A DNA stretch of 64,000 nt from Reyranella massiliensis 521. GTDB taxonomy: Bacteria > Pseudomonadota > Alphaproteobacteria > Reyranellales > Reyranellaceae. The notes below the pieces were generated by a model. The model saw only the letters and a program-made list of their open reading frames with translations, was not told the DNA's origin and did not search any database. The stretch lies in assembly GCF_000312425.1 (NCBI RefSeq), contig NZ_HE997181.1, forward strand, positions 654,002 through 718,001. The letters run 5' to 3'. Numbering within the stretch: position 1 is the stretch's first letter; the number at the start of each line of letters is the position of its first letter. Shown piece after piece: positions 14,611-24,093 of the stretch. Made by a program: the position numbers and the translations under genes.

Positions 14611-17361
14611 ATGCCGAATCAAGACGACACGCTGACAGTGCCAAGCCGAGACCGGATCGCTGCCCTCGGCATGAGCACCCTGGCTTTCACGGTCTGCTTC
14701 GCCGTTTGGACGATCTTCTCGATCATCGGCATCCAGATCAAACAGGACCTTGGGCTCACCGACACGCAGTTCGGGCTGCTCGTGGGCACACCGATCCTCA
14801 CGGGATCTCTGATCCGCCTGATCCTGGGAATCTGGGCCGATCAATACGGTGGTCGCATTGTCTACACGGGCGTGATGATTGCCGCGGCGGTGGCAACCTG
14901 GCTGCTCACTTACGCCTACGATTATCCGACCTTCCTGTTGGCGGCGCTGGGTGTCGGCATCGCGGGCGGGGCGTTCGCCGTCGGCATTGCCTATGTGTCG
15001 CCCTGGTTCGAAGCGGACAAGCAGGGTACGGCACTTGGCATCTTCGGCGCAGGCAATGTCGGTGCCGCCGTCACCAAGTTTGCCGCGCCTTTCGTGATGG
15101 TGGCGGCGGGCTGGAAGAGTGTCGCGGAGATTTGGGCCGGCGCGCTCGTCGTCATGGCCGTTCTATTCTGGGTGACGACGAAGGACGATCCGCAGCTTGC
15201 GGCACGGCGCAAAGCCGGCATCAAGCCCGAGCCCATCTCGGCGATGATCGCGCCGCTGCGCAATCTGCAGGTCTGGCGGTTCTCGCTCTACTACTTCTTC
15301 GTCTTCGGTGGCTTCGTGGCGTTGGCGCTGTGGCTGCCGCGCTATCTGATCGGCGTCTATGGGTTGGACATCGTGACCGCCGGTCTGCTCGGTGCGGCCT
15401 ACTCCATCCCGGCGAGCCTGTTCCGTATCTATGGCGGGGTGTTGTCCGATCGGTTCGGCGCACGACGTGTCATGTACTGGACCTTCGGCGTCTCGGTTGC
15501 GGCCTGCTTCGTGATGTCTTATCCGCCGACCGAGTACATCGTGAAGGGCATCAACGGCCCCATGTCCTTTACCCTGGAGATGGGTCTGGCGCCGTTCGTC
15601 ACCGTGGCGTTCGTGCTCGGCTTCTTCATGAGCTTGGGAAAGGCGGCGGTCTACAAGCATATCCCCGTCTACTACCCCAAGCATGTCGGTGCGGTCGGCG
15701 GCGTGGTCGGACTGGTCGGTGGGCTGGGCGGCTTCGTGTTGCCGATCGCCTTCGGTGTGCTGAACGACCTCACGGGCGTCTGGACAAGCTGCTTCATGCT
15801 CCTGTTCCTGATCGCCGGTGCCTCCCTTGCCTGGATGCATGCCTCGATCCGGTTCATGGAGCGCGAGAAGGCCGGCGAAGCCCTCGCGCGTCTGCCCGAA
15901 CTGCCCGAAATGCAGGAGATCCACGGGCCTCAGCATGTCGGCAAGCTGTCGGGGGCGACGCTCGAGGATTGGCGGCCCGAGGACAAGGCGTTCTGGGAGC
16001 AGACCGGCCGACGCATCGCCCGTCGCAACCTCGCAATCTCCATCCCCGCGCTCCTGCTGTCCTTCGCGGTCTGGATGGTGTGGTCGGTGGTCGTGGCGAA
16101 GCTGCCAGCGATCGGCTTTAGCTACACGACCGATCAGCTCTTTTGGCTGGCTGCGTTGCCCGGCGTCTCCGGTGCGACCCTGCGCATCTTCTATGCCTTC
16201 GTGGTGCCGATCTTCGGTGGGCGTCTGTGGACGACGGTGGCGACGTGGTCGCTGATGATCCCGGCGGTCGGCATCGGCTACGCGGTGCAGAATCCGGCGA
16301 CACCCTATTGGATGTTCCTCGCGCTGGCGCTGCTGTGCGGCTTCGGCGGTGGCAATTTTGCCTCCTCGATGTCGAACATCTCGTTCTTTTTTCCCAAAGC
16401 GGAAAAGGGCAACGCGCTCGCGCTCAACGCCGGCCTCGGCAATCTCGGCGTCAGCGTCGTGCAGTTCGTGGTGCCCATGGCGATCACCGCCGGTATCTTC
16501 GGTTGGCTGGGCGGCGAACCGCAGATCGCCAGGGAGGCATCGGGCGAGAGCCGGCTGTGGTTGCAAAACGCCGGTTTCATCTGGGTTCCGTTCATCGTCG
16601 CTTCGGCCTTTGCCGCCTGGTTCGGCATGAACGATATCGCCTCGGCCAGGGCCTCCTTTGCCGAACAGTCGGTGATCTTCCAGCGCCGCCACAACTGGGT
16701 GATGTGCTGGCTCTACACGGGCACGTTCGGCTCCTTCATCGGCTACTCGGCCGGCTTCCCGCTGCTTACCAAGATCCAGTTCCCCGAAATCAATGCCCTG
16801 CAGTACGCCTTCCTGGGGCCGCTGGTCGGAGCGCTGTCGCGCTCTCTGACGGGATGGGTCGCCGATCGCTGGGGCGGCGGCCGCGTCACGTTCTGGGTCT
16901 TCGTGCTGATGGTTGTCGGCGCACTGGGCGTCGTCTATTTCCTGGGTGAGCGCGACTTCAACGGCTTCTTCGCGATGTTCCTGCTGCTGTTCTTTGCCAG
17001 CGGTGTGGGCAACGCGTCGACCTTCCAGATGATCCCCGCGATCATGCGAAAGGACATGGACCGGCTGATGCCGGAGGTGACGCTGGAAGCACGCCGCATG
17101 CAGGCCGAGAAGGAGTCGGCCGCCATCATCGGCTTCACCTCGGCGATCGCGGCCTATGGCGCCTTCTTCATCCCGAAGAGCTTCGGATCGTCGATCGCGA
17201 TCACCGGCGACGCGGCGTTCGCGCTGTACGGCTTCATCGCCTTCTACCTGAGCTGCATTGCCATCACCTGGTTTTTCTACACCCGAAAAGGCGGTCTGTT
17301 GTTCGACGTGGAACGTAGCCGCCCGCCCGGGGCGGCGCCGGCTGCGACGCCCGTCCGTTGA
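14611..17361 (+). CDS. narK: Fused NarK1-NarK2 nitrate/nitrite transporter
   Basis: A 916-residue inner-membrane protein made of two complete MFS transporters of twelve helices each (first ~20-430, second ~475-905). Each has the nitrate-transporter signature region: FMSLGKAAVYKHIPVYYPKH in the first and FASSMSNISFFFPKAEKGN in the second. In fused NarK proteins of denitrifiers the NarK1-like half works as a nitrate/proton symporter and the NarK2-like half as a nitrate/nitrite antiporter. It is the first gene of the nar operon; narG follows after 34 bp. An Nnr-type box lies 60 bp before the start. Confidence 0.93.
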   Translation: MPNQDDTLTVPSRDRIAALGMSTLAFTVCFAVWTIFSIIGIQIKQDLGLTDTQFGLLVGTPILTGSLIRLILGIWADQYGGRIVYTGVMIAAAVATWLLTYAYDYPTFLLAALGVGIAGGAFAVGIAYVSPWFEADKQGTALGIFGAGNVGAAVTKFAAPFVMVAAGWKSVAEIWAGALVVMAVLFWVTTKDDPQLAARRKAGIKPEPISAMIAPLRNLQVWRFSLYYFFVFGGFVALALWLPRYLIGVYGLDIVTAGLLGAAYSIPASLFRIYGGVLSDRFGARRVMYWTFGVSVAACFVMSYPPTEYIVKGINGPMSFTLEMGLAPFVTVAFVLGFFMSLGKAAVYKHIPVYYPKHVGAVGGVVGLVGGLGGFVLPIAFGVLNDLTGVWTSCFMLLFLIAGASLAWMHASIRFMEREKAGEALARLPELPEMQEIHGPQHVGKLSGATLEDWRPEDKAFWEQTGRRIARRNLAISIPALLLSFAVWMVWSVVVAKLPAIGFSYTTDQLFWLAALPGVSGATLRIFYAFVVPIFGGRLWTTVATWSLMIPAVGIGYAVQNPATPYWMFLALALLCGFGGGNFASSMSNISFFFPKAEKGNALALNAGLGNLGVSVVQFVVPMAITAGIFGWLGGEPQIAREASGESRLWLQNAGFIWVPFIVASAFAAWFGMNDIASARASFAEQSVIFQRRHNWVMCWLYTGTFGSFIGYSAGFPLLTKIQFPEINALQYAFLGPLVGALSRSLTGWVADRWGGGRVTFWVFVLMVVGALGVVYFLGERDFNGFFAMFLLLFFASGVGNASTFQMIPAIMRKDMDRLMPEVTLEARRMQAEKESAAIIGFTSAIAAYGAFFIPKSFGSSIAITGDAAFALYGFIAFYLSCIAITWFFYTRKGGLLFDVERSRPPGAAPAATPVR

Positions 17362-17395
17362 TCCCCTTCGCCGCCGTTTCACAGGGAGAGTTGTC

Positions 17396-20300
17396 GTGTC
17401 CCACTTCCTCGATCGCCTGACCTTCTTCAAGAAGGTCAACGAGCCCTTCGCCGACGGCCACGGTATCACCACGACCGAGGATCGCGGCTGGGAGGACGCC
17501 TATCGCAAGCGCTGGCAGCACGACAAAATCGTGCGCTCGACGCATGGCGCAAACTGCACCGGCTCCTGTTCCTGGAAGATCTACGTCAAGGGTGGGATCG
17601 TCACCTGGGAGACGCAGCAAACCGACTACCCGCGCACGCGGCCCGACCTGCCCAACCACGAGCCGCGCGGCTGTTCGCGTGGCGCGAGCTACAGCTGGTA
17701 TCTCTATTCCGGGAACAGGGTGAAGTACCCGCTGGCGCGGTCGCGTCTGCTCAGGCTGTGGCGTGAGGCGCGGGCCACCTTGAGCCCCGTGGCCGCCTGG
17801 GCATCCATCGTCGAGGATCCTAAGAAGCGGGCGGCCTACACCAGCAAGCGCGGCCACGGCGGTTTCGTGCGCGTCGGCTGGGAGGAGGCGACAGAGATCA
17901 TCGCTGCCGCCAACGCTTATACGGCGAAGACGCACGGCCCCGACCGCATCATGGGCTTCTCGCCGATCCCCGCGATGTCGATGGTCTCCTATGCCGCGGG
18001 ATCGCGCTACCTGTCGCTGATCGGTGGCGTGTGCATGTCGTTCTACGACTGGTACTGCGACCTGCCGCCGGCCTCGCCACAAACCTGGGGCGAGCAGACC
18101 GACGTGCCGGAATCAGCTGATTGGTACAATGCGGGTTTCGTGATTCTGTGGGGCTCCAACGTGCCGCAGACACGCACGCCCGACGCTCACTTCTACACCG
18201 AAGCACGCTACCGCGGCATGAAGAGCGCGGTGATCTGCCCGGACTATTCGGAGGCCGCCAAATTCGGCGATGTCTGGCTGTCGGTGAAAGCGGGAACCGA
18301 TTCGGCGCTCGCCATGGCCATGGGCCATGTGATTCTCAAGGAGTATCACGTCGATCGCCAGGTGAAGTATTTCCGTGACTATGTGCGGCAGTACACCGAC
18401 CTGCCCATGCTGGTGCGGCTCACCCGGCGCGACGACATGTACGTGCCCGACCGCTTCGTGCGCGCCGCCGACTTCGATGCCGCTCTGGGCGAGCAGAACA
18501 ACCCGGAATGGAAGACCGTGGCCATCGACGAGACGACCGGCTCGATCGTCGCGCCGCGCGGTTCGATCGGCTTCCGCTGGGGCGAGGCCGGCAAGTGGAA
18601 CCTCGAGGAGAGGGAGTCCTCCGGGCGCGAGACGACGCTGCTTCTGTCGCTGGCAGATCGGCGCGACGAGGTGGTCGAGGTCGGCTTTCCCTACTTCGGC
18701 AATGCCGAGCACGAGCATTTCGCCGCGACGGGGCATGAGTCGATCCTCAAGCGCCATGTCCCGGTGCGCAAGCTGAAGCTCGCGGACGGCGAAGCGCTGG
18801 TCGCCACCGTTCACGACATCTTCCTCGCGAACTACGGCGTCGATACCGGCCTGGGCGGCGCCAATGTGGCGGCGTCGTTCGACGACGACGTGCCTTATAC
18901 GCCGGCCTGGGCAGAGAAGATCACCGGCGTGCCGCGTGACAAGATCATCCAGGTGGCGCGCGAGTTCGCGTCCAATGCCGAGAAGACCAACGGCCGCTCC
19001 ATGGTGATCATCGGCGCGGCGATGAACCACTGGTACCACGCCGACATGAACTATCGCGGTGTGATCAACATGCTCGCGATGTGCGGCTGCATCGGTCAGT
19101 CGGGCGGCGGCTGGGCGCACTATGTCGGTCAGGAGAAGCTCAGGCCGCAGGCCGGCTGGGCACCGCTTGCCTTTGCGCTCGATTGGGGGCGGCCGCCGCG
19201 TCAGCAGAACTCGACCTCGGCCTTCTATGCCCATACCGACCAGTGGCGTTACGAGACGATCGATGTTGGCGACATCGTCTCGCCGACGGCGCCGGCGGGA
19301 TCATGGGACGGCTCCATCATCGACTACAACGTCCGTGCCGAGCGCATGGGCTGGCTGCCGTCGGCGCCGCAGCTCGAAGCCAATCCGCTGGGTATTGCGC
19401 ATGCCGCAGCGGCCGTCGGCATGGAGGTGAAGGACTACGTCGCGCAGAAGCTCAAGAGCGGTGAGCTCCGGATGTCGTGCGAGGATCCGGACAATCCGAA
19501 GAACTGGCCGCGCAACATGTTCGTCTGGCGCTCCAACCTCCTGGGCTCCTCGGGCAAGGGCCACGAGTACTTTCTGAAGCATCTGCTGGGCACCACCCAT
19601 GGCGTCATGGGCAAGGACCTCGGCGAGGAGGGTAGGGCCAAGCCGACCGAGGTGACGTGGCGCGACGAGGCCCCGGAGGGCAAGCTCGACCTCCTGGTTA
19701 CGCTCGACTTCCGCATGTCCACGACCTGCGTCTACTCGGATATCGTGCTGCCGACTGCGACCTGGTACGAGAAGAACGACCTCAACACCTCGGACATGCA
19801 CCCGTTCATCCATCCGCTGACTTCCGCGGTGGATCCTGTCTGGGAGGCGAAGAGCGACTGGGAAATCTACAAGGCGATCGCCAAGGCCTTCTCCCGCGTC
19901 GCGCCGGAGGTGCTGGGGGTCGAGAAGGACGTGGTCCTGACGCCGATCATGCACGACAGCCCAGGCGAGATTGCCCAGGCGATCGACGTCAAGGAGTGGA
20001 AGAAGGGTGAGGTCGCGCCGATCCCGGGCAAGACCATGCCGACCGTCAACGTGGTCGAGCGCGACTATCCCAATACCTACCAGCGCTTCACCTCGCTCGG
20101 ACCGCTGATGGAGAAGGTCGGCAACGGTATCAAGGGGATCGCGTGGCCGACCGGCCACGAAGTCGACCATCTCAAGAACCTGAACGGCGTCGTCGCCGAT
20201 GGCCCGACCAAGGGGCTGGCCCGCATCGAGACCGATATCGATGCCGCCGAGGTGTTGCTGATGCTGGCGCCCGAGACCAACGGCGAGGTCGCGGTGCGGT

Positions 20301-21124
20301 CGTGGGAGGCGCTCTCGCGTACGACCGGCCGCGAGCATGCCCATCTCGCGCTCCCCAAGGAGGACGAGAAGATCCGCTTTCGCGACGTCATTGCTCAGCC
20401 ACGCAAGATCATCTCCGCACCCACCTGGTCGGGGCTGGAGAGCGAAAAGGTCTGCTACAACGCAGGCTACACCAACGTCCACGAGCTGATCCCGTGGCGC
20501 ACGTTGACCGGACGCCAGCAGCTTTACCAGGATCATCGCTGGATGCTGGCATTCGGCGAGGGGCTGTGCGTCTACCGCCCGCCCATCGATCTTCGAGCCA
20601 CGCGGCCGGTCATTGGCAGCAAGCCCAACGGCCAGAAGCAGATCGTGCTGAACTTCATCACGCCCCATCAGAAGTGGGGCATCCATTCGACCTACACCGA
20701 CAATCTCATGATGCTGACCTTGTCGCGCGGCGGCCCGATTGTGTGGCTGAGCGAGATCGACGCGGCCAAAGCCGACATCGTCGACAACGACTGGGTGGAG
20801 GCCTTCAACGTCAACGGCGCGCTGGTTGCGCGCGCCGTCGTCTCCCAGCGCATCAAGGAGGGAACCCTCTTCATGTACCACGCCCAGGAGAAGATCGTGA
20901 ACGTGCCGGGATCCGAGATGACCGGCAATCGCGGCGGCATCCACAACTCGGTGACGCGCGCCGTGCTGAAGCCCACGCACATGATCGGCGGCTACGCCCA
21001 GCTGTCTTACGGTTTCAACTACTACGGCACCATCGGCACCAACCGCGACGAGTTCGTCGTCGTGCGCAAACTGGTGAAGGTGGATTGGCTTGAACAGCCC
21101 CATCGCGACGCCGTGGCCAAGTGA
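17396..21124 (+). CDS. narG: Respiratory nitrate reductase alpha subunit NarG
   Basis: The molybdenum catalytic subunit of membrane-bound nitrate reductase, 1242 residues (family ~1240). The N-terminal FS0 cluster ligands are visible as H50, C54 and C58 in THGANCTGSC, and the active-site Asp lies in FYDWYCDLPPASPQTWG. It reduces nitrate to nitrite with bis-MGD on the cytoplasmic face. The GTG at 17396 is chosen because AGGGAGA lies 8 bp before it and homology begins there; upstream in-frame codons overlap narK. It is followed by narH after 14 bp. Confidence 0.97.
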   Translation: MSHFLDRLTFFKKVNEPFADGHGITTTEDRGWEDAYRKRWQHDKIVRSTHGANCTGSCSWKIYVKGGIVTWETQQTDYPRTRPDLPNHEPRGCSRGASYSWYLYSGNRVKYPLARSRLLRLWREARATLSPVAAWASIVEDPKKRAAYTSKRGHGGFVRVGWEEATEIIAAANAYTAKTHGPDRIMGFSPIPAMSMVSYAAGSRYLSLIGGVCMSFYDWYCDLPPASPQTWGEQTDVPESADWYNAGFVILWGSNVPQTRTPDAHFYTEARYRGMKSAVICPDYSEAAKFGDVWLSVKAGTDSALAMAMGHVILKEYHVDRQVKYFRDYVRQYTDLPMLVRLTRRDDMYVPDRFVRAADFDAALGEQNNPEWKTVAIDETTGSIVAPRGSIGFRWGEAGKWNLEERESSGRETTLLLSLADRRDEVVEVGFPYFGNAEHEHFAATGHESILKRHVPVRKLKLADGEALVATVHDIFLANYGVDTGLGGANVAASFDDDVPYTPAWAEKITGVPRDKIIQVAREFASNAEKTNGRSMVIIGAAMNHWYHADMNYRGVINMLAMCGCIGQSGGGWAHYVGQEKLRPQAGWAPLAFALDWGRPPRQQNSTSAFYAHTDQWRYETIDVGDIVSPTAPAGSWDGSIIDYNVRAERMGWLPSAPQLEANPLGIAHAAAAVGMEVKDYVAQKLKSGELRMSCEDPDNPKNWPRNMFVWRSNLLGSSGKGHEYFLKHLLGTTHGVMGKDLGEEGRAKPTEVTWRDEAPEGKLDLLVTLDFRMSTTCVYSDIVLPTATWYEKNDLNTSDMHPFIHPLTSAVDPVWEAKSDWEIYKAIAKAFSRVAPEVLGVEKDVVLTPIMHDSPGEIAQAIDVKEWKKGEVAPIPGKTMPTVNVVERDYPNTYQRFTSLGPLMEKVGNGIKGIAWPTGHEVDHLKNLNGVVADGPTKGLARIETDIDAAEVLLMLAPETNGEVAVRSWEALSRTTGREHAHLALPKEDEKIRFRDVIAQPRKIISAPTWSGLESEKVCYNAGYTNVHELIPWRTLTGRQQLYQDHRWMLAFGEGLCVYRPPIDLRATRPVIGSKPNGQKQIVLNFITPHQKWGIHSTYTDNLMMLTLSRGGPIVWLSEIDAAKADIVDNDWVEAFNVNGALVARAVVSQRIKEGTLFMYHAQEKIVNVPGSEMTGNRGGIHNSVTRAVLKPTHMIGGYAQLSYGFNYYGTIGTNRDEFVVVRKLVKVDWLEQPHRDAVAK

Positions 21125-21138
21125 ACGGGAGAACCGAC

Positions 21139-22662
21139 ATGAAGATCCGCGCGCAGATCGCGATGGTCCTGAACCTCGACAAGTGCATCGGTTGCCACAC
21201 CTGCTCGGTCACCTGCAAGAACGTTTGGACCAATCGCGAGGGCATGGAATACGCTTGGTTCAACAACGTCGAGACCAAGCCCGGCATCGGCTATCCCAAG
21301 GATTGGGAGAACCAGAAGCGTTGGCATGGCGGCTGGGTGCGCAAGAAGAACGGCCGCATCCAACCCCGTATCGGCTCGAAGTGGCGCATCCTCGCCAATA
21401 TCTTCGCCAACCCAGATCTGCCGGAGATCGACGACTACTACGAGCCGTTTACCTTCGATTACGAACATCTGCAGAAGGCGCCCGAGCTCGAGGCTTTCCC
21501 CACGGCGAGGCCGCGTTCGCTGATTACCGGCCAGCGCATGGAGAAGATCGAGTGGGGGCCCAACTGGGAGGAGATCCTCGGTGGCGAGTTCTCCAAGCGC
21601 TCGGCCGATGTCAATTTCGAGGGCGTGCAGAAGGAGATCTACGGCCAGTTCGAGAACACCTTTATGATGTACCTGCCGCGGCTCTGCGAGCACTGCCTCA
21701 ACCCGGCATGCGTCGCGGCCTGCCCGTCGGGGGCCATCTACAAGCGTGAGGAGGACGGCATCGTCCTGATCGATCAGGACAAGTGCCGCGGCTGGCGCAT
21801 GTGCGTCTCGGCCTGCCCTTACAAGAAGATCTATTTCAACTGGTCTTCGGGCAAGTCGGAGAAATGCATCTTCTGCTATCCGCGCATCGAGGCGGGCCAG
21901 CCGACTGTCTGTTCCGAGACCTGCGTTGGCCGCATCCGCTATCTCGGTGTCATGCTCTACGATGCCGACCGCATCGAACAGGCCGCGTCAGTCCCCGACG
22001 AGAAGCAGCTGTACGACGCGCAGATGGGCGTGTTCCTCGATCCCAACGATGAAAGTGTGATTGCGCAGGCCCGTCGCGACGGTGTGCCCGATGCTTGGCT
22101 GGAGGCGGCGCGCCGCTCGCCGGTGTGGAAAATGGCGATGGAATGGAAGGTCGCCTTCCCGCTGCACCCTGAGTACCGCACCCTGCCCATGGTCTGGTAC
22201 GTGCCGCCGCTGTCGCCGATCCAGTCGGCGGCCGAAGCCGGGAAGATGGGAGTCGATGGTGCCATGCCCGACGTCCGTTCGCTGCGCATCCCGCTGCGCT
22301 ATCTCGCCAACATGCTGACGGCCGGCGACGAGGAGCCGGTAGCGAAGGGCTTGGAGCGGATGCTTGCCATGCGCGCCTATATGCGCGCCAAGACCGTGGA
22401 CGGCGTGATCGATGGGGCAGTGGCCCGTCGCGTCGGCCTCGAACCGAGCCAGATCGAGGAGATGTACCATGTGATGGCGATTGCCAACTACGAGGACCGC
22501 TTCGTCATCCCGACTGCGCAACGCGAGAGCTCCGAAGATGCCTACAGGCTGCGCGGCGCCTGCGGTTTCAGCTTCGGCAACGGCTGCTCGCCCGACGACG
22601 GCACAGGCAACTTGTTCGCCGGCGGCAAGCTCCGGCCCAAGAACCCGATGGAGGTGGTGTGA
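21139..22662 (+). CDS. narH: Respiratory nitrate reductase beta subunit NarH
   Basis: A 507-residue iron-sulfur electron-transfer subunit. Four cluster motifs are visible: CIGCHTCSVTCK near residue 16, CEHCLNPACVAACP, CRGWRMCVSACPY (the Trp in place of a Cys marks the [3Fe-4S] centre) and CIFCYPRIE. It passes electrons from NarI hemes to NarG. ATG 21139 with GGGAGA upstream is preferred over the in-frame codon at 21121. The stop overlaps the narJ start. Confidence 0.97.
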   Translation: MKIRAQIAMVLNLDKCIGCHTCSVTCKNVWTNREGMEYAWFNNVETKPGIGYPKDWENQKRWHGGWVRKKNGRIQPRIGSKWRILANIFANPDLPEIDDYYEPFTFDYEHLQKAPELEAFPTARPRSLITGQRMEKIEWGPNWEEILGGEFSKRSADVNFEGVQKEIYGQFENTFMMYLPRLCEHCLNPACVAACPSGAIYKREEDGIVLIDQDKCRGWRMCVSACPYKKIYFNWSSGKSEKCIFCYPRIEAGQPTVCSETCVGRIRYLGVMLYDADRIEQAASVPDEKQLYDAQMGVFLDPNDESVIAQARRDGVPDAWLEAARRSPVWKMAMEWKVAFPLHPEYRTLPMVWYVPPLSPIQSAAEAGKMGVDGAMPDVRSLRIPLRYLANMLTAGDEEPVAKGLERMLAMRAYMRAKTVDGVIDGAVARRVGLEPSQIEEMYHVMAIANYEDRFVIPTAQRESSEDAYRLRGACGFSFGNGCSPDDGTGNLFAGGKLRPKNPMEVV

Positions 22663-23378
22663 TGAAGTCCCTGCGCGCACTCGCCGCTCTCCTGACATAT
22701 CCGACCGCAGAACTCGTCGCCGCCGCTGGCGAGATCCGCGATGTGCTCGACAGCGAGGCCGTCGTGCCGCGGGCTGCGCGGGCGGCGTTGCATCGCCTGA
22801 TCGACGACCTCGCGACGGGCGATCTCTACGACCTGCAGGAGCGGTACGGGCTGCTGTTCGACCGCACCCGCTCCCTGTCGCTGCATCTCTTCGAGCACGT
22901 GCACGGCGAGAGCCGCGATCGCGGCCAGGCGATGGTCGACCTGCTGAAGCTCTACGAGGAGAACGGCTATACGCCGACCGCCCGGGAGCTGCCCGATTAC
23001 CTGCCGTTGTTCCTGGAATATGCCTCGACCCGCGAGCCGAGGGCGGCGCTGGAGCTGGTGCGCCAGCCGGCCAATGTGCTGGCGGCGCTGCGCGAGCGCC
23101 TGGCCAAGCGCGACTCGCCCTATGAAGCTGTGATGGCCGCTCTGCTCGCGCTCTCGCGCGCGAAGCTCGACGCCGCGACGCTGGAGACCCTGCGCGCCGA
23201 GCCCGATCCCGAGCCCGACGATCTCGAGGCGCTCGACGCGGCATGGGCCGACCAGGAAGTGACCTTCGGGCCGGGTGGGGCCGCCGGCGCAGCCGGTGGC
23301 TCGGCCGGTTGTCCGGTCGACCGCATGGCCGACCGTCTGCGCACCGCCATGCAACCCAGCGGGGGAGTCGCGCCATGA
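22662..23378 (+). CDS. narJ: Nitrate reductase assembly chaperone NarJ
   Basis: A 238-residue TorD/NarJ-type chaperone with the family motif LHLFEHVHGESRDRGQAMVDL at ~residues 77-97, here split by its conserved HVHGESRDRG core. It binds NarG for cofactor insertion before membrane docking and is not part of the final enzyme. The C-terminus is Gly/Ala-rich. ATG 22662 overlaps the narH TGA, and its stop overlaps narI (ATGA). Confidence 0.93.
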   Translation: MKSLRALAALLTYPTAELVAAAGEIRDVLDSEAVVPRAARAALHRLIDDLATGDLYDLQERYGLLFDRTRSLSLHLFEHVHGESRDRGQAMVDLLKLYEENGYTPTARELPDYLPLFLEYASTREPRAALELVRQPANVLAALRERLAKRDSPYEAVMAALLALSRAKLDAATLETLRAEPDPEPDDLEALDAAWADQEVTFGPGGAAGAAGGSAGCPVDRMADRLRTAMQPSGGVAP

Positions 23379-24088
23379 GAGACTACATCTTTCACCTGCT
23401 GTTCGTCTGGTACCCTTATATCTGCCTCACGGTGTTCCTGCTGGGCAGCCTGATCCGCTTCGACCGCGAGCCCTACACCTGGCGCGCCAGCTCGAGCCAG
23501 ATCCTGCGCAAGCGTCAGCTCGCCTGGGGCTCGAACCTGTTCCATGTCGGCATCTTGTTCCTGCTGCTGGGCCATACGGTCGGCCTGTTGACGCCGACGT
23601 CGCTCTACACGCTGATCATCACCGTGGAACAGAAGCAGCTCATCGCTGTCACGGCCGGTGGCATCGCGGGCGTGATCTGCTTCATCGGCCTGACGTTGCT
23701 TCTGCATCGCCGCCTGTTCGACCTCCGCATTCGTCGCACCAGCTCGGCGATGGATATCGCCATCCTGGCGCTGTTGTGGGTCCAGCTGTGCCTCGGCCTG
23801 CTCACGTTGCCGTTCTCGATCGCGCACAAGGACGGCGCGGTGATGCTGATTCTCTCCCACTGGGCGCAGGGCATAGTCACTCTGAATCCCGTCGACGCGA
23901 ATACGCTGCAGGGACTCGACTGGCCCTACCTCGTGCATCTCGTGCTGGGCATGACCTTGTTCTTCGTCTTCCCGTTCAGCCGGCTGGTCCACATCTGGTC
24001 GGCGCCGGTCTGGTACCTCGGCCGCCGCGGCTACCAGGTCGTGCGTACGCGCCGGCATCTGCCGGCATCGCGCCAGCCGGCGGAGTGA
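23375..24088 (+). CDS. narI: Respiratory nitrate reductase gamma subunit NarI
   Basis: A 237-residue membrane cytochrome b with five helices. It takes electrons from quinol and passes them through two b hemes to NarH. Heme-ligand His residues are seen in NLFHVGILFLLLGHTVG and near the end in YLVHLVLGMTLFFVFPFSRLVHIW. ATG 23375 overlaps the narJ stop; the longer in-frame ORF upstream overlaps narJ and is ignored. Length is normal for the family. Confidence 0.96.
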   Translation: MRDYIFHLLFVWYPYICLTVFLLGSLIRFDREPYTWRASSSQILRKRQLAWGSNLFHVGILFLLLGHTVGLLTPTSLYTLIITVEQKQLIAVTAGGIAGVICFIGLTLLLHRRLFDLRIRRTSSAMDIAILALLWVQLCLGLLTLPFSIAHKDGAVMLILSHWAQGIVTLNPVDANTLQGLDWPYLVHLVLGMTLFFVFPFSRLVHIWSAPVWYLGRRGYQVVRTRRHLPASRQPAE

Positions 24089-24093
24089 CGGCC

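Noticed and set aside
15163..17472. 769-codon ORF antisense to narK
   Set aside because: His/Arg/Asp-rich shadow of a high-GC coding strand with no domain; narK on the other strand is certain.
19301..21103. 600-codon ORF antisense to narG
   Set aside because: Low-complexity shadow frame of a certain gene; no start signal or domain.
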